A stretch of DNA of 64,000 nucleotides from an uncultured Umboniibacter sp. (GTDB lineage Bacteria > Pseudomonadota > Gammaproteobacteria > Pseudomonadales > DSM-25080). A model generated the notes under the pieces. It saw only the letters and a list, made by a program, of their open reading frames with translations. It did not search any database and was not told the DNA's origin. Numbering within the stretch: position 1 is the first letter of the stretch; the number at the start of each line of letters is the position of its first letter. The stretch covers positions 1 through 64,000 of the forward strand of contig NZ_CANMGY010000012.1 in assembly GCF_947497555.1 (NCBI RefSeq), written 5' to 3'. Both the position numbers and the translations under genes were made by a program. This document shows positions 17,852-26,428 of the stretch, in pieces.

Positions 17852-18190
17852 GTGAAACGCTATTCTAGCTTTAACGATTTTTGGCCGCACTACGTGCGCG
17901 AACATGCGAAGCCGTCTACTCGAGCGCTCCACTTTGCTGGCACCTCGCTTATTTTTCCGCTTATCTATCTTGGCGTTACCAGCAGCATTTACTGGTTTAT
18001 AGCTATCCCTTTTATTGCGTATGGTCTCGCTTGGACAGGTCACTTCTTTATTGAGAAGAATCGACCCGCAACCTTCCAATATCCATTGTGGTCTCTTCGG
18101 GGGGACTTCAAAATGTTCGCATATATGCTTCGGGGCAAAATGCCTGAAGAAGTTAACCGTTGTCGAGAACTAAACCGTGAAGATAGTTAA
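17852..18190 (+). CDS. Mpo1-like/DUF962 membrane protein
   Basis: The start is GTG 17852 with GAGGGG about six bases upstream, giving 112 residues; longer forms from upstream codons have no SD. The protein has the DUF962 pattern: conserved histidines in FWPHYVREHAKPSTRALHFAGT and GHFFIEKNRPATF, with hydrophobic helices between them (about residues 36-70). Yeast Mpo1 of this family is an Fe(II) dioxygenase that alpha-oxidises 2-hydroxy fatty acids. It overlaps the next gene by 14 bp, so the two are co-translated, which fits a shared lipid theme. Confidence 0.85.
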   Translation: MKRYSSFNDFWPHYVREHAKPSTRALHFAGTSLIFPLIYLGVTSSIYWFIAIPFIAYGLAWTGHFFIEKNRPATFQYPLWSLRGDFKMFAYMLRGKMPEEVNRCRELNREDS

Positions 18191-20417
18191 CACCTCTCTA
18201 CCCTCTCTTCTACTCCTTGTCGTCGCGCTGGTTGCATCAACTCAAGCAACGGCGGATTGTCCCCCTGCAGAGGAGCGACCATGCATTGGCTTAGTCCTCG
18301 GCGGAGGCGGTGCAAGGGGAGGTGCGCATGTAGGAGTACTCAAGGTACTAGAGGAAGAAGGCATTCCGATTGATATTATTACTGGTACGAGCATTGGGTC
18401 CTTCATCGGTGGTCTCTATGCCATGGGGAAGACGCCTGAAGAAATTGAAGAAATCCTTAATTCTACTGCTTGGGAAGAGGGGCTTAATGACTCGGTGAAA
18501 CGTGAGGATATGCCATTTCGACGCAAGCGCCAAACCGATGAATTCCCCATCAATCCCGAGATTGGTTTCGATGGCGCTGAAATCAAATTTCCTAAAGGCG
18601 TAGCACAAGGGCAGCGTATGGGCGAGCTCATACAACGTTCTGTTGGCAGCCTTCCCGACCTTAAAAGTTTCGACGATCTCCTCATTACCTATAGAGCCGT
18701 GGCCGCAGACATCGAAACTGGAGAAGCCGTCATTATCGATAGCGGCGCGCTGTTCAGTGCCATGCAAGCATCCATGTCCATCCCAGGTGTTGTTCGCCCC
18801 TTTGAATACAATGGACGTCTACTCGTTGATGGCGGTATCGCAAATAACTTACCGGTAGATGTCGCCCAGGACCTTGGTGCCGACATTATCATAGCTGTGG
18901 ATATCGGCACTGCTCTACCTACCCGCAAACAACTCACTTCATCGGTTGCAGTACTCAATCAGTTAGTCAACTTCTCTATTAAGGCTAATGTTGAACACCA
19001 AAAGACGCTACTTGGCGAGAATGACATTCTATTAACTCCAAGAAATGACACGGTAGGTATGCTTGATTTCAGCGCCTTTTCAACATCAATTCAGGTTGGC
19101 TACAACGAAGCCGATACAAAAAGAACGGCCATTGCAGAGATCGATGTTCCTCAATCCTCCTGGGATGAATTTGCCGCGGAGCGAGACGCATTAGCCGAGC
19201 CTGAATTCCGAGTTGTGGCAATTAATGTTGAGAACAACTCCCGGCTTCGAGATGACATAATCATCGAGCGCTTGGGTTTTGACATTGGCGACAAGCTCGA
19301 TCACAGCGCTGTACAGGAAGGTGTTGATCGTACCTATGCACTGGATGTGTTCGAACGAATCGACTATCACGTGGTAGATGTTAGAGAAGGCCAGATTCTT
19401 AATATCGGTGCCACCGAAAAAAGCTGGGGGCCGGGCTATTTAGACTTCCAGTTCCAAATGCAGGACGACTATAAAGGTTCAAGCGAATTCTCGCTGGGTG
19501 CAGCTTGGACAATGACCAATATTAATGACCTTGGCGCCGAGTGGAGAACGGTTGTCATTGGTGGTACAGACAAATTTATCTCTACTGACCTCTACTTCCC
19601 GTTGGAATGGGCGCCACTCAATCACTACATTACTACCGGCGTCACATATGAACGCAATCAGCTCTATATTGATACAGAAAATAGCCTGCTAGCTTATAGC
19701 ATTCAAAGTGATGTCACGACATCCCTAGGACAAGGCTGGAATTTCGGTGACAGATCACGAATTGAAGCGGGCTTGTTGTATACCGATGGATATGTCGCGC
19801 TACCCGATATTGGCGATGCCGTTTTTGACGGTCGCAGAGTTCAATATAATAGTGAAGGCCTCTATGCTGAATACTTTTACGACAGCTTAGATAGTGCAGC
19901 CTTCGCGAGGAAGGGGCGTATATTCCAAATGCGTTTTGAGGATCGTAGAGACTCGGTTGACGGCAGCCGAGGTACTCCGCAACTAATGGAGGCGACTTGG
20001 CTGGAGGTTCACTCCATCGGCAACCATACCTTTAGTGGTCAAGTCCGAGCAGAAAGCCTTCGGTCTGACCAAGAAGAAGTCACTATTCGACAATCCGAGC
20101 TAGGCGGATTTTTAAATTTATCAGGCCTGCCACCTTCCAGTTTAACCGGTAATCACCTGCGCTATGCGAACATCGTCTACAGGTATCGACTACTGGAAAA
20201 CGATTTCGGTTTATTTAAATCGCCGATCTACCTTGGCGCAAGTTATGAGATTGGGAATGTCTGGGATAAACGAGACCAGATTGATCATCAGAGCTTAATT
20301 GAATCGGGTTCTATATTCACTGGCGTTGACAGTCCGCTTGGGCCAATTTACATCGCTTATGCAAAAGCTGAAGGGGGTTTCGATAGCTTTTACTTCTACC
20401 TGGGTAGTCAGTTTTAG
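18177..20417 (+). CDS. type Vd patatin-like autotransporter phospholipase (PlpD-like)
   Basis: This 746-residue protein has a signal peptide (to about residue 26) and then a patatin domain: oxyanion loop GGGGARGGAHVG (42-53), nucleophile GTSIGS (S72) and dyad Asp in DGGIANNLP (D218). A POTRA domain follows at about 340-400 (VVAINVENNSRLRDDIIIERLGF is its start). A beta-barrel of the 16-strand surface-antigen/BamA class ends in aromatic SQF. This order, patatin-POTRA-barrel, is that of Pseudomonas PlpD, a phospholipase A1 displayed or secreted by the type Vd route. GTG start 18177 overlaps the Mpo1-like gene. Confidence 0.92.
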   Translation: MKIVNTSLPSLLLLVVALVASTQATADCPPAEERPCIGLVLGGGGARGGAHVGVLKVLEEEGIPIDIITGTSIGSFIGGLYAMGKTPEEIEEILNSTAWEEGLNDSVKREDMPFRRKRQTDEFPINPEIGFDGAEIKFPKGVAQGQRMGELIQRSVGSLPDLKSFDDLLITYRAVAADIETGEAVIIDSGALFSAMQASMSIPGVVRPFEYNGRLLVDGGIANNLPVDVAQDLGADIIIAVDIGTALPTRKQLTSSVAVLNQLVNFSIKANVEHQKTLLGENDILLTPRNDTVGMLDFSAFSTSIQVGYNEADTKRTAIAEIDVPQSSWDEFAAERDALAEPEFRVVAINVENNSRLRDDIIIERLGFDIGDKLDHSAVQEGVDRTYALDVFERIDYHVVDVREGQILNIGATEKSWGPGYLDFQFQMQDDYKGSSEFSLGAAWTMTNINDLGAEWRTVVIGGTDKFISTDLYFPLEWAPLNHYITTGVTYERNQLYIDTENSLLAYSIQSDVTTSLGQGWNFGDRSRIEAGLLYTDGYVALPDIGDAVFDGRRVQYNSEGLYAEYFYDSLDSAAFARKGRIFQMRFEDRRDSVDGSRGTPQLMEATWLEVHSIGNHTFSGQVRAESLRSDQEEVTIRQSELGGFLNLSGLPPSSLTGNHLRYANIVYRYRLLENDFGLFKSPIYLGASYEIGNVWDKRDQIDHQSLIESGSIFTGVDSPLGPIYIAYAKAEGGFDSFYFYLGSQF

Positions 20418-20543
20418 TGGCCAGCTGGGGGAACCTACGTTTCTAAATAACCACCACACGGAGTCATAGCAGGCATAATTCTGGTGGCATTAAGAGTACC
20501 GTTATCATGGCCATATTTTTGTCACCCTAATTGATTAGGCTCA

Positions 20544-21545
20544 TTAATTTTGACGCCAAACAAATAAACGGGCTGCCAGTGAAAGCGCCACAATACAGAT
20601 TCCTGATAAAACCGCCAAGGGCATCGCTATGTCCGATAGAGTCGCGCCATCTAACATGATGCTCCGTGCCGCTTCTAGCATGTGCGTCAATGGAAACAAT
20701 GCGGCTAACCAATGTACTGCTTCGGGCGACCCTTCGAGAGAAAACCAGACCCCAGATAGCAACATCATCGGCCACGTAATCAAGTTTAGTAGCCCTCCCG
20801 CTAATTCCTCGCTTTGTGTGCGCGAGGCCATTAATAACGAGAGGCTAATCATGGAAGCGGCTCCTAATATCACAACCAGCAACATCAGCCAGCGCGACCC
20901 CAATACCACAAAATCAAACATGAGATCCATGGCGATAAAGATTGCACTGGTTAACAGGGTAACTACCACTAAGCGCGAAACAACCTGCGCGGCTAAAAAG
21001 CTGATAGCACTCACCGGGGTAGCTTGAAATCGCTTCAAGACGCCATTTTTTCGGTAGCGAACAATCACGTAGCCCACTCCGAATAAACAACTAAACATCA
21101 TATTCATTCCCAGAATTCCAGGCACCACCCAATCTAAGTAACGAATGGCTTCACCCGTAACCGGTTTCGCCTCTAAGGGCGCATCGGTTACCGATAGAAT
21201 CATACGCTCAACCACGTAACTCTTTGGTGAATCACTATTCAGCCAATAGTTTCCGTCACCCAAAATAACATCAATCTGATGATGCTGAAGCCGTTGCATC
21301 GCATCCTCTAAATTAGGATATGGAACAGCCTCGAGATACTTTAACTGGGCTACTTCAGCAACGAGTGTCTCACTACTCACCGCTTCAACCACGCCAACCT
21401 TATACAGCGCCTTATCATCGCTGCCAAACATGAAGGCGAAGCCAACAATCAATAACACTGGAAAGAGTAGGTTCCAACTCAATGTAGCTCGATCGCGGAT
21501 AAATTCGATGTTACGCGCCTTAAGAATGGCTAAAAATGCTTTCAT
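20544..21545 (-). CDS. ABC-2 type exporter permease
   Basis: The 333-residue permease has the ABC-2 topology: one N-terminal helix (about residues 22-40), an extracytoplasmic domain of about 120 residues, then five helices in the C-terminal half (YLDWVVPGILGMNMMFSCLFG, and MMLLSGVWFSLEG). It pairs with the ATPase encoded 8 bp upstream and would form a DrrAB- or YhhJ-like exporter for lipophilic compounds or polymers; the substrate is unknown. SD AGGAG precedes ATG 21545. Confidence 0.9.
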   Translation of the reverse strand: MKAFLAILKARNIEFIRDRATLSWNLLFPVLLIVGFAFMFGSDDKALYKVGVVEAVSSETLVAEVAQLKYLEAVPYPNLEDAMQRLQHHQIDVILGDGNYWLNSDSPKSYVVERMILSVTDAPLEAKPVTGEAIRYLDWVVPGILGMNMMFSCLFGVGYVIVRYRKNGVLKRFQATPVSAISFLAAQVVSRLVVVTLLTSAIFIAMDLMFDFVVLGSRWLMLLVVILGAASMISLSLLMASRTQSEELAGGLLNLITWPMMLLSGVWFSLEGSPEAVHWLAALFPLTHMLEAARSIMLDGATLSDIAMPLAVLSGICIVALSLAARLFVWRQN

Positions 21546-21553
21546 CGTATCTC

Positions 21554-22438
21554 CTAAGCTCGCAGTGAATGACCAGTTAATAACAAGAACAAATCCTCAA
21601 GCGTTGGCGACTCAATCCGCAAGCCATCCAACGGAATACCCTTCGCCGCTAACTGATTTACCGTTTCACCAACCTCCGACGTAGAGAACTGCAGAAAGTC
21701 ACCGGCGTTTATCATTACCGAGGCAATATTTAAACTCGAAAGATCTGTTCCAGCAGGCAACTTAATTAATGACCCATCAAAATGCTTCGCTAGTAATTCC
21801 CTCGGCGTACCCTGCTCCACAATCGAGCCGGAATCAACGATAGCAATTTCGTCACACAGGAATTCGGCTTCGTCCATGTAATGAGTTGTTAACAGAATAC
21901 TCTTACCACGGGCTTTAATCCGTTCAATGAGCTCCCAGAAGTGTCGTCGAGCCTGAGGGTCTAAGCCAGTAGTGGGTTCATCTAGAAAAATTAAATCCGG
22001 GTCATTAACCAATGCAATCGCCAATAAGAGCCGTTGCCGCTGGCCTCCCGACAACTTACGATTATCGCGATCAATGAAATCATTCAAAGAACAGTCTTCA
22101 ATTAGCTGTTCCAACGGAAGATGCTCATGATATAGGGTTGCGAATAATTCCAGTGATTCACGAACCGTTAGAAAGTCTTGCAATGCGGTACTCTGAAACT
22201 GAATCCCAATACGCTGTGCATAATCGCGACTAATGGGTTTACCTCGGAACAGGACCTCTCCGGCATCTGGAAGCTGGATACCTTCCAAGATCTCAATAGT
22301 TGTCGTCTTGCCTGCACCATTGGGGCCAAGAAGCCCAAAACACGTACCCGCTTTAATGTCGAAACTGAGGTCATTAACAGCAGTGACTTCCGCATAGTGC
22401 TTGGAAACGTGCTGTGCAGAGAGAATAACGTCGGTCAT
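21554..22438 (-). CDS. ABC transporter ATP-binding protein (ABC-2 exporter)
   Basis: The ATPase has Walker A GPNGAGKTTT, signature LSGGQRQRL, Walker B LIFLDEPTTGLD and the H-switch LLTTHYMDEAE. Its C-terminus (LRIESPTLEDLFLLLTG) is the usual tail of DrrA/CcmA-type ATPases of ABC-2 exporters. The start is set at ATG 22438 (MTDVILSAQ), where the family begins; an upstream in-frame ATG at 22510 would add 24 residues without homology. It is the first gene of a two-gene operon with the permease. Confidence 0.9.
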   Translation of the reverse strand: MTDVILSAQHVSKHYAEVTAVNDLSFDIKAGTCFGLLGPNGAGKTTTIEILEGIQLPDAGEVLFRGKPISRDYAQRIGIQFQSTALQDFLTVRESLELFATLYHEHLPLEQLIEDCSLNDFIDRDNRKLSGGQRQRLLLAIALVNDPDLIFLDEPTTGLDPQARRHFWELIERIKARGKSILLTTHYMDEAEFLCDEIAIVDSGSIVEQGTPRELLAKHFDGSLIKLPAGTDLSSLNIASVMINAGDFLQFSTSEVGETVNQLAAKGIPLDGLRIESPTLEDLFLLLTGHSLRA

Positions 22439-22624
22439 GAGAATCCATAGCTGATGGCTGTTTTGACTTAAGACTATAGCGTGAACCACGCTAACTTTCA
22501 TAGCACCCAATCAAGGTAGACGAGCACGAGTAATATTTAGATTCAAAATGATCTAATTTCATTTTTTTTCACCATTTTCAGCCTTTTTTTGCATCCAAAG
22601 CGAAACTCATTGCGTCTTTCTCTA

Positions 22625-22675
22625 CAAAGGGTCCCCCAACGGTTGTCACGAGACTTACCGCCCTTTGTTTTTTTT
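22625..22675 (+). terminator. terminator-like hairpin in the leader of the secreted-protein gene
   Basis: CAAAGGG (22625-22631), an eight-base bulge, CGGT, a 13-nt loop and ACCGCCCTTTG (22657-22667) form a bulged 11-bp stem followed directly by eight T residues (22668-22675). The SD (AAGGA, 22676-22680) comes immediately after, and the ATG is at 22689. A terminator placed just before an SD suggests attenuation or the end of a short upstream RNA. Confidence 0.55.
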
Positions 22676-22688
22676 AAGGAAGATAATC

Positions 22689-23207
22689 ATGAAAACTTGG
22701 ATTGCTACGACTGCTGCTGTACTAATGACTTCAAATATTGCTTTGGCTGATAATTGCCAGCCTGGTTATGAGTCCGTTGAAGATGCCATTCTTTCTACGC
22801 TCAATGAAACCAACCCAAAATCAATCAGTTCCGATGCAATGGTTCTTGGTCAGGTTTATGAGTTAAACGACCGCTATTTCGCTGTTTATGACCAATTACC
22901 CACCGGCCGAAACATCGGTAAAGTTTCCGTGGGCCATCCACAGGGAGCTGAAACTGCAGCGCTTTTCCGAACATCAGGTGATTTATACTCGAATTTGGAC
23001 AACCAGCGTGTAAACCACTCAGACCGCAGCGCTGCACTTCAGCACGACGTAGCCTATTATGTGGCTAACGCATCAGGCCAGCTTTTTGTCGCTGAAGTCG
23101 GTGATAGACGATATGAAGAAGTCACTACTGAGCAAGGCGAAATGCGAGTTGCGACCAACGTTGACGACGTTGCCATCGTGGCCGCAATGATTGAGGATGA
23201 CTGTTAA
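22689..23207 (+). CDS. secreted protein of unknown function
   Basis: The signal peptide (MKTWIATTAAVLMTSNIALA, 1-20) is followed by a 152-residue soluble domain with a Cys near each end (DNCQPG and EDDC), which could form a disulfide. The protein is acidic and mixed alpha/beta; I recognise no family. ATG 22689 has a perfect SD (AAGGAAG) seven bases upstream. Its stop codon overlaps that of the convergent DUF2855 gene through a shared TTAA. The leader carries a terminator-like hairpin, so expression may be conditional. Confidence 0.7.
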   Translation: MKTWIATTAAVLMTSNIALADNCQPGYESVEDAILSTLNETNPKSISSDAMVLGQVYELNDRYFAVYDQLPTGRNIGKVSVGHPQGAETAALFRTSGDLYSNLDNQRVNHSDRSAALQHDVAYYVANASGQLFVAEVGDRRYEEVTTEQGEMRVATNVDDVAIVAAMIEDDC

Positions 23208-24265
23208 TCTACCTGCTCATTGGGTTGCACAATCAACAGCGTTGAGGGTGCAACCTCACCATTTACTAACGAATCAAAAACCTTCACCAGCGGCTCTAAC
23301 GCATCAATCAACGTTAACTCAAGCCGCGGCTCAAACCACGCCGCAAATTCTCTCAGTGATGAGATCAGAGCCATTGCTAATGCACCCCCACCTATTTCGT
23401 TTTTTAGACGTTCGAACTCCGTTGGCGCGAAGAAGAATTGCGTTCTGTCTGGCACGACTTTACCCCGACTTGTCGGTGTACCGTGAGTTGCCCCGATAAG
23501 CGACGCCCATTTAAGTTTTTCGGGGCAAGTGTCAGCTAAGCGATCTACCCAGTCAATTCGCCCGGCGAAATCAGCAACTAAGCTGTCCGTGGTTAGCCAT
23601 AAGTCGTCATCGTAGGTTAACACCTCTTGATAACATCCGGTCGACGTAACAAATTCAACATTCGCAGGAGAGGTAACCGCCACCAAACGAATATCATCGT
23701 CCTTCAAAGCATGCGCCAAGGCTAACGCAGTTTTACTCGAAGCACTGGTGACGTATACCGTCTTCGCTCCCAAAAAAGTCTCGCTGCGCCACCATGACGC
23801 CAACAGCCAGCTAGTCGTAAACAACCCCTTTAGCGCGTGCTCATAGTGGCTATATTTGAACCCGAAAGGAAGTCGCTCATAATGGCGGTAAATGGGCGCA
23901 TTAGCACCGCGCTTCGGGTGACTGTCTACCCAGCCAGAGCCCTTAATATCGGACGGGAGGGCTATAATCTCGTCGGCCATTGGGAACCAGCCCCAAACCT
24001 GTTCACCTACCTTAACCTTCTCACACCGACTTTCGACAACGGTTGCAATCCCCATCACTGGCACTCGACCATTCTCTGCCTGAGTAGCCGGAAAGAAATC
24101 CCAGTATTTCAAACTATCTCCCGCCAACGCGTAGCTCACATTATTCGCGGTGAGGCTAAAGCTGTCGACCTTGAGGCGAACTTCATCTACCCCTACCGAA
24201 TTCTTCGGACACTGCACCACGGTGCCATGGCTGATCCCCTGCTTAGCGACTTCAAATACCTTCAT
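23204..24265 (-). CDS. DUF2855 family protein (MDR-like fold)
   Basis: This 353-residue protein looks like a degenerate medium-chain dehydrogenase/reductase. The N-terminal part (VDEVRLKVDSFSLTANNVSYA, then GRVPVMGIATVVES and KVGEQVWGWFPM) corresponds to the GroES-like domain. The middle (GAKTVYVTSASSKTALALA) corresponds to the cofactor-binding Rossmann region, with S in place of the classical glycine motif. DUF2855 proteins are uncharacterised. SD AAGGAG lies 11 bases before the ATG. Monocistronic. Confidence 0.8.
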   Translation of the reverse strand: MKVFEVAKQGISHGTVVQCPKNSVGVDEVRLKVDSFSLTANNVSYALAGDSLKYWDFFPATQAENGRVPVMGIATVVESRCEKVKVGEQVWGWFPMADEIIALPSDIKGSGWVDSHPKRGANAPIYRHYERLPFGFKYSHYEHALKGLFTTSWLLASWWRSETFLGAKTVYVTSASSKTALALAHALKDDDIRLVAVTSPANVEFVTSTGCYQEVLTYDDDLWLTTDSLVADFAGRIDWVDRLADTCPEKLKWASLIGATHGTPTSRGKVVPDRTQFFFAPTEFERLKNEIGGGALAMALISSLREFAAWFEPRLELTLIDALEPLVKVFDSLVNGEVAPSTLLIVQPNEQVD

Positions 24266-24345
24266 TGCTGATCTATCTCCTTTAGCAACATCTCTGCTGT
24301 ATTGCGATATAGTAACGATAACATTAGTTTACGGAGAAACTCGAG

Positions 24346-24852
24346 ATGAAACTCTTTATGGCTGTATTGGGCGGAAATTGTGGCAATTCTAATATTGAAG
24401 TACACGACGTCCGCTTTGTCGTAGGCGCATCAATCGATGCCTGTTTGGACCAACTGCGCAGAGAATGGTATGGGGATGCCAAGGGCTTACATCTTGATAG
24501 CTATACAGAAATTAACTCAGTTGAAGGGTATCGCATCGAGGTTTCACATCAGGCTCCTGCCGCCAATTCGCCAGCGCTATTCTTTGTGAATGTTGGTGGC
24601 TATCTTCCTGGAAAGTTCCTCGAGTTTCATGATATAGGCCTTTACGGTTGTCACAATAGCCATGAGGCGAAACAGCTTGCGCTGAAGCAGCTACTTGCGA
24701 GCTACGAACAGAATCACCGTGACGACCTTTACGATGTTGACAATTGTATTGAGGTGAATCTTCTTGAGCGTCATTACATTCATCTTATCCCGGATGCGAC
24801 AGCGGTCATGCAAGGACCAACATGGTATGGGTACAGACCCATTGACCGCTAG
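24346..24852 (+). CDS. DUF1543 family protein
   Basis: The 168-residue cytosolic protein contains two related halves, each with a Gly-Gly motif and E-x-H-D: FMAVLGGNCGNSNIEVHDVRFVV (start) and FVNVGGYLPGKFLEFHDIGLYG (about residues 84-105). This duplication is the DUF1543 pattern. The conserved acidic and histidine residues suggest metal or ligand binding, but the function is unknown. GGAG lies 10 bases before the ATG. It is a single gene, followed by a long non-coding region. Confidence 0.75.
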   Translation: MKLFMAVLGGNCGNSNIEVHDVRFVVGASIDACLDQLRREWYGDAKGLHLDSYTEINSVEGYRIEVSHQAPAANSPALFFVNVGGYLPGKFLEFHDIGLYGCHNSHEAKQLALKQLLASYEQNHRDDLYDVDNCIEVNLLERHYIHLIPDATAVMQGPTWYGYRPIDR

Positions 24853-24960
24853 CCAGTAACAAATCTATCAAATAGGTAACATTACTGACTTCATTTTGCG
24901 CGGCGCACAAAATCACTATAACGGCGTCAAAGCCCCCAGAAATATAGACTTTTAAAAAGT

Positions 24961-24976
24961 TGGCACGGTTCTAGCT
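24961..24976 (+). promoter_or_regulatory. candidate sigma-54 (-24/-12) promoter
   Basis: TGGCACGGTTCTAGCT matches the sigma-54 consensus TGGCACGNNNNTTGCW except for one base. The invariant GG (24962-24963) and GC (24974-24975) are separated by exactly 10 bases. It points to the A-rich non-coding tract, and no plus-strand gene follows in the next several hundred bases. Confidence 0.45.
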
Positions 24977-25014
24977 AATACTCTGGCAGGACGTGTCATC
25001 TAACAATGACGTTT

Positions 25015-25160
25015 CGAAAAATAAAAACAATAAATAATAAAAAAAGACAACAAATATAATAAAAACAATAAATAATAAAAATAGATTACAACAACACAAA
25101 AACAATAAATAACAATAAGAATAGCAAGACAAAAACTATAAATAATAAGAGCGAATAGAA
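25015..25160 (+). repeat. A-rich imperfect repeats (AAAACAATAAATAATAA type)
   Basis: Imperfect copies of AAAAACAATAAATAATAA begin near 25023, 25060, 25098 and 25131, separated by short divergent linkers such as GACAACAAATAT and AGATTACAACAAC. The plus strand is almost only A, with scattered T and C, while the minus strand is T-rich: a strong strand asymmetry unlike the rest of the window. Stops are frequent in all plus frames, so it is not coding. Confidence 0.7.
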
Positions 25161-25306
25161 GTAGGCGCCGTTTAATAAAGTATTATAGACAGCGCGAGTT
25201 GGGGCAACCCACTCGCCACATTCTTCCCTAGATTCATTCCACCTGATACACGTTAAAAATCCTCTTAGCCTATTCAATAGACTCGTTTAAGAACCAAACG
25301 TTCATC

Positions 25307-26158
25307 TCAAATAGAATTATTTTCAAGTGCTGAAATAGCTTGCTGCTGCCAATCATTGGACACCACAAAACCAACCTCAATGAGCTTCCCTGCAGTAACA
25401 CTAGCAACCATAACAGGCACTTCACTCAATCTACTCATCAAGTCCGTTTTGCTCAATACCTTCAACAACTTAGCTTCGCGTGGAGCTGGCCAGCAGAGTC
25501 GAGGCACGACCACCCACTCTTCGCCCACATTGTAATTAAGAAACTGTTCCTGACTCATCCAGCTCTCATCCAATCGCCCCGAAAAGGGCTGAAAAATTCT
25601 ACCAGGCAGCAGCGCCGCCTGTTTTAGCTCTCCCTCGAGCTTAGCAAGCGGACTTTGTGGCGAATGTGCGCGGGGGAATTGATTTTCAATTAGATGTTTT
25701 CGTTTAAGGCGCCAACTATCTTTGAGATTTGGACCCACAGCATGGAGTTGCTCATCAAAATTAGCCGCGAGATAGAATTTCACCGCCAGCTCAATATGGG
25801 TAACTTCAGGGGAGGCTTGCGAAGAGAGGATAAAATCAAGCTCACCGAGCGTTCTACCCTCATGATGAAGCTGTAAGCCTGCGGTTAATGACTCCGTTTC
25901 CGGCAGAGTTCTCTGCCAAGCATGAGTGATGAGGTATTCACAGTATTTGCCAAGACGACTTGTACGTCGCAAGGATTCGAGGCCTTCCAGACTGTCGGAT
26001 AGGCCATGGTCCCGCTCAATTGCAGCAAAGAGAGATTGAGTGTCAAACCTCTCAACCTCAGCCGTTGGCTCCCAAAGCGAAAAGCTTTCAGGATTGACAA
26101 GCCACTTCAGATTGGCGAGGTGATTGGGTTGCATCAGGTCATAAAAAAATGGATTCAT
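25307..26158 (-). CDS. DUF1853 family protein, PD-(D/E)XK-like fold
   Basis: The 283-residue cytosolic protein has the DUF1853 hallmarks: LGKYCEYLITHAWQ (about 69-82), LQLHHEGRTLGELDFIL (about 94-112) and THIELAVKFYLA (about 118-130). The E-x-D and E-x-x-x-K spacing is consistent with a PD-(D/E)XK nuclease-like core, a relation I recall for this family. Its biological role is unknown. No strong SD is seen before ATG 26158, so a later start is possible. Downstream is the T-rich (minus strand) non-coding tract, which could end its transcript. Confidence 0.8.
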   Translation of the reverse strand: MNPFFYDLMQPNHLANLKWLVNPESFSLWEPTAEVERFDTQSLFAAIERDHGLSDSLEGLESLRRTSRLGKYCEYLITHAWQRTLPETESLTAGLQLHHEGRTLGELDFILSSQASPEVTHIELAVKFYLAANFDEQLHAVGPNLKDSWRLKRKHLIENQFPRAHSPQSPLAKLEGELKQAALLPGRIFQPFSGRLDESWMSQEQFLNYNVGEEWVVVPRLCWPAPREAKLLKVLSKTDLMSRLSEVPVMVASVTAGKLIEVGFVVSNDWQQQAISALENNSI

Positions 26159-26263
26159 AATGCCACGCTAACGGAAGAATAGACTCACCGCAAGATAGTC
26201 CATCTCAAGATAGCCCACCCAAGCGGAGCGGTGGCAAACTTCGAACTGGAAAATATACAGGCG

Positions 26264-26286
26264 AAAAAAAACAGGCTTACGCCTGT
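26264..26286 (-). terminator. terminator of the tRNA-Thr gene
   Basis: On the minus strand ACAGGC, loop GTAA, GCCTGT and then a run of T (26264-26270) follow 12 bases after the tRNA 3' end. This is a textbook intrinsic terminator. Confidence 0.9.
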
Positions 26287-26297
26287 CTTTAAAGATA

Positions 26298-26373
<76 letters not shown>

Positions 26374-26428
26374 TCGATAGCGCGCATAGTAGTGCCTGCG
26401 CACCAAAATTTCAAACTATTTTTACAAC

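Larger units (their letters stand above)
24853..25306. other. 454-bp non-coding region with sigma-54-like site and A-rich repeats
   Basis: No gene is convincing on either strand; a minus-strand reading at 25086-25277 only translates the T-rich repeat as Leu/Phe/Val runs. The region holds a sigma-54-like motif (24961), a GTCAT/ATGAC inverted repeat (24997-25012), a strongly A-biased repeat tract (25015-25160) and a GC-rich hairpin (GCGAGT...ACTCGC, about 25194-25216). Confidence 0.6.

Noticed and set aside
20418-20543. Terminator between the patatin and ABC-2 genes
   Set aside because: Several weak inverted segments but no stable stem with T tract in either direction.
25086-25277. Minus-strand frame in the A-rich tract
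   Set aside because: Its C-terminal half is only Leu/Phe/Val runs translated from the T-rich repeat; start region has no SD.
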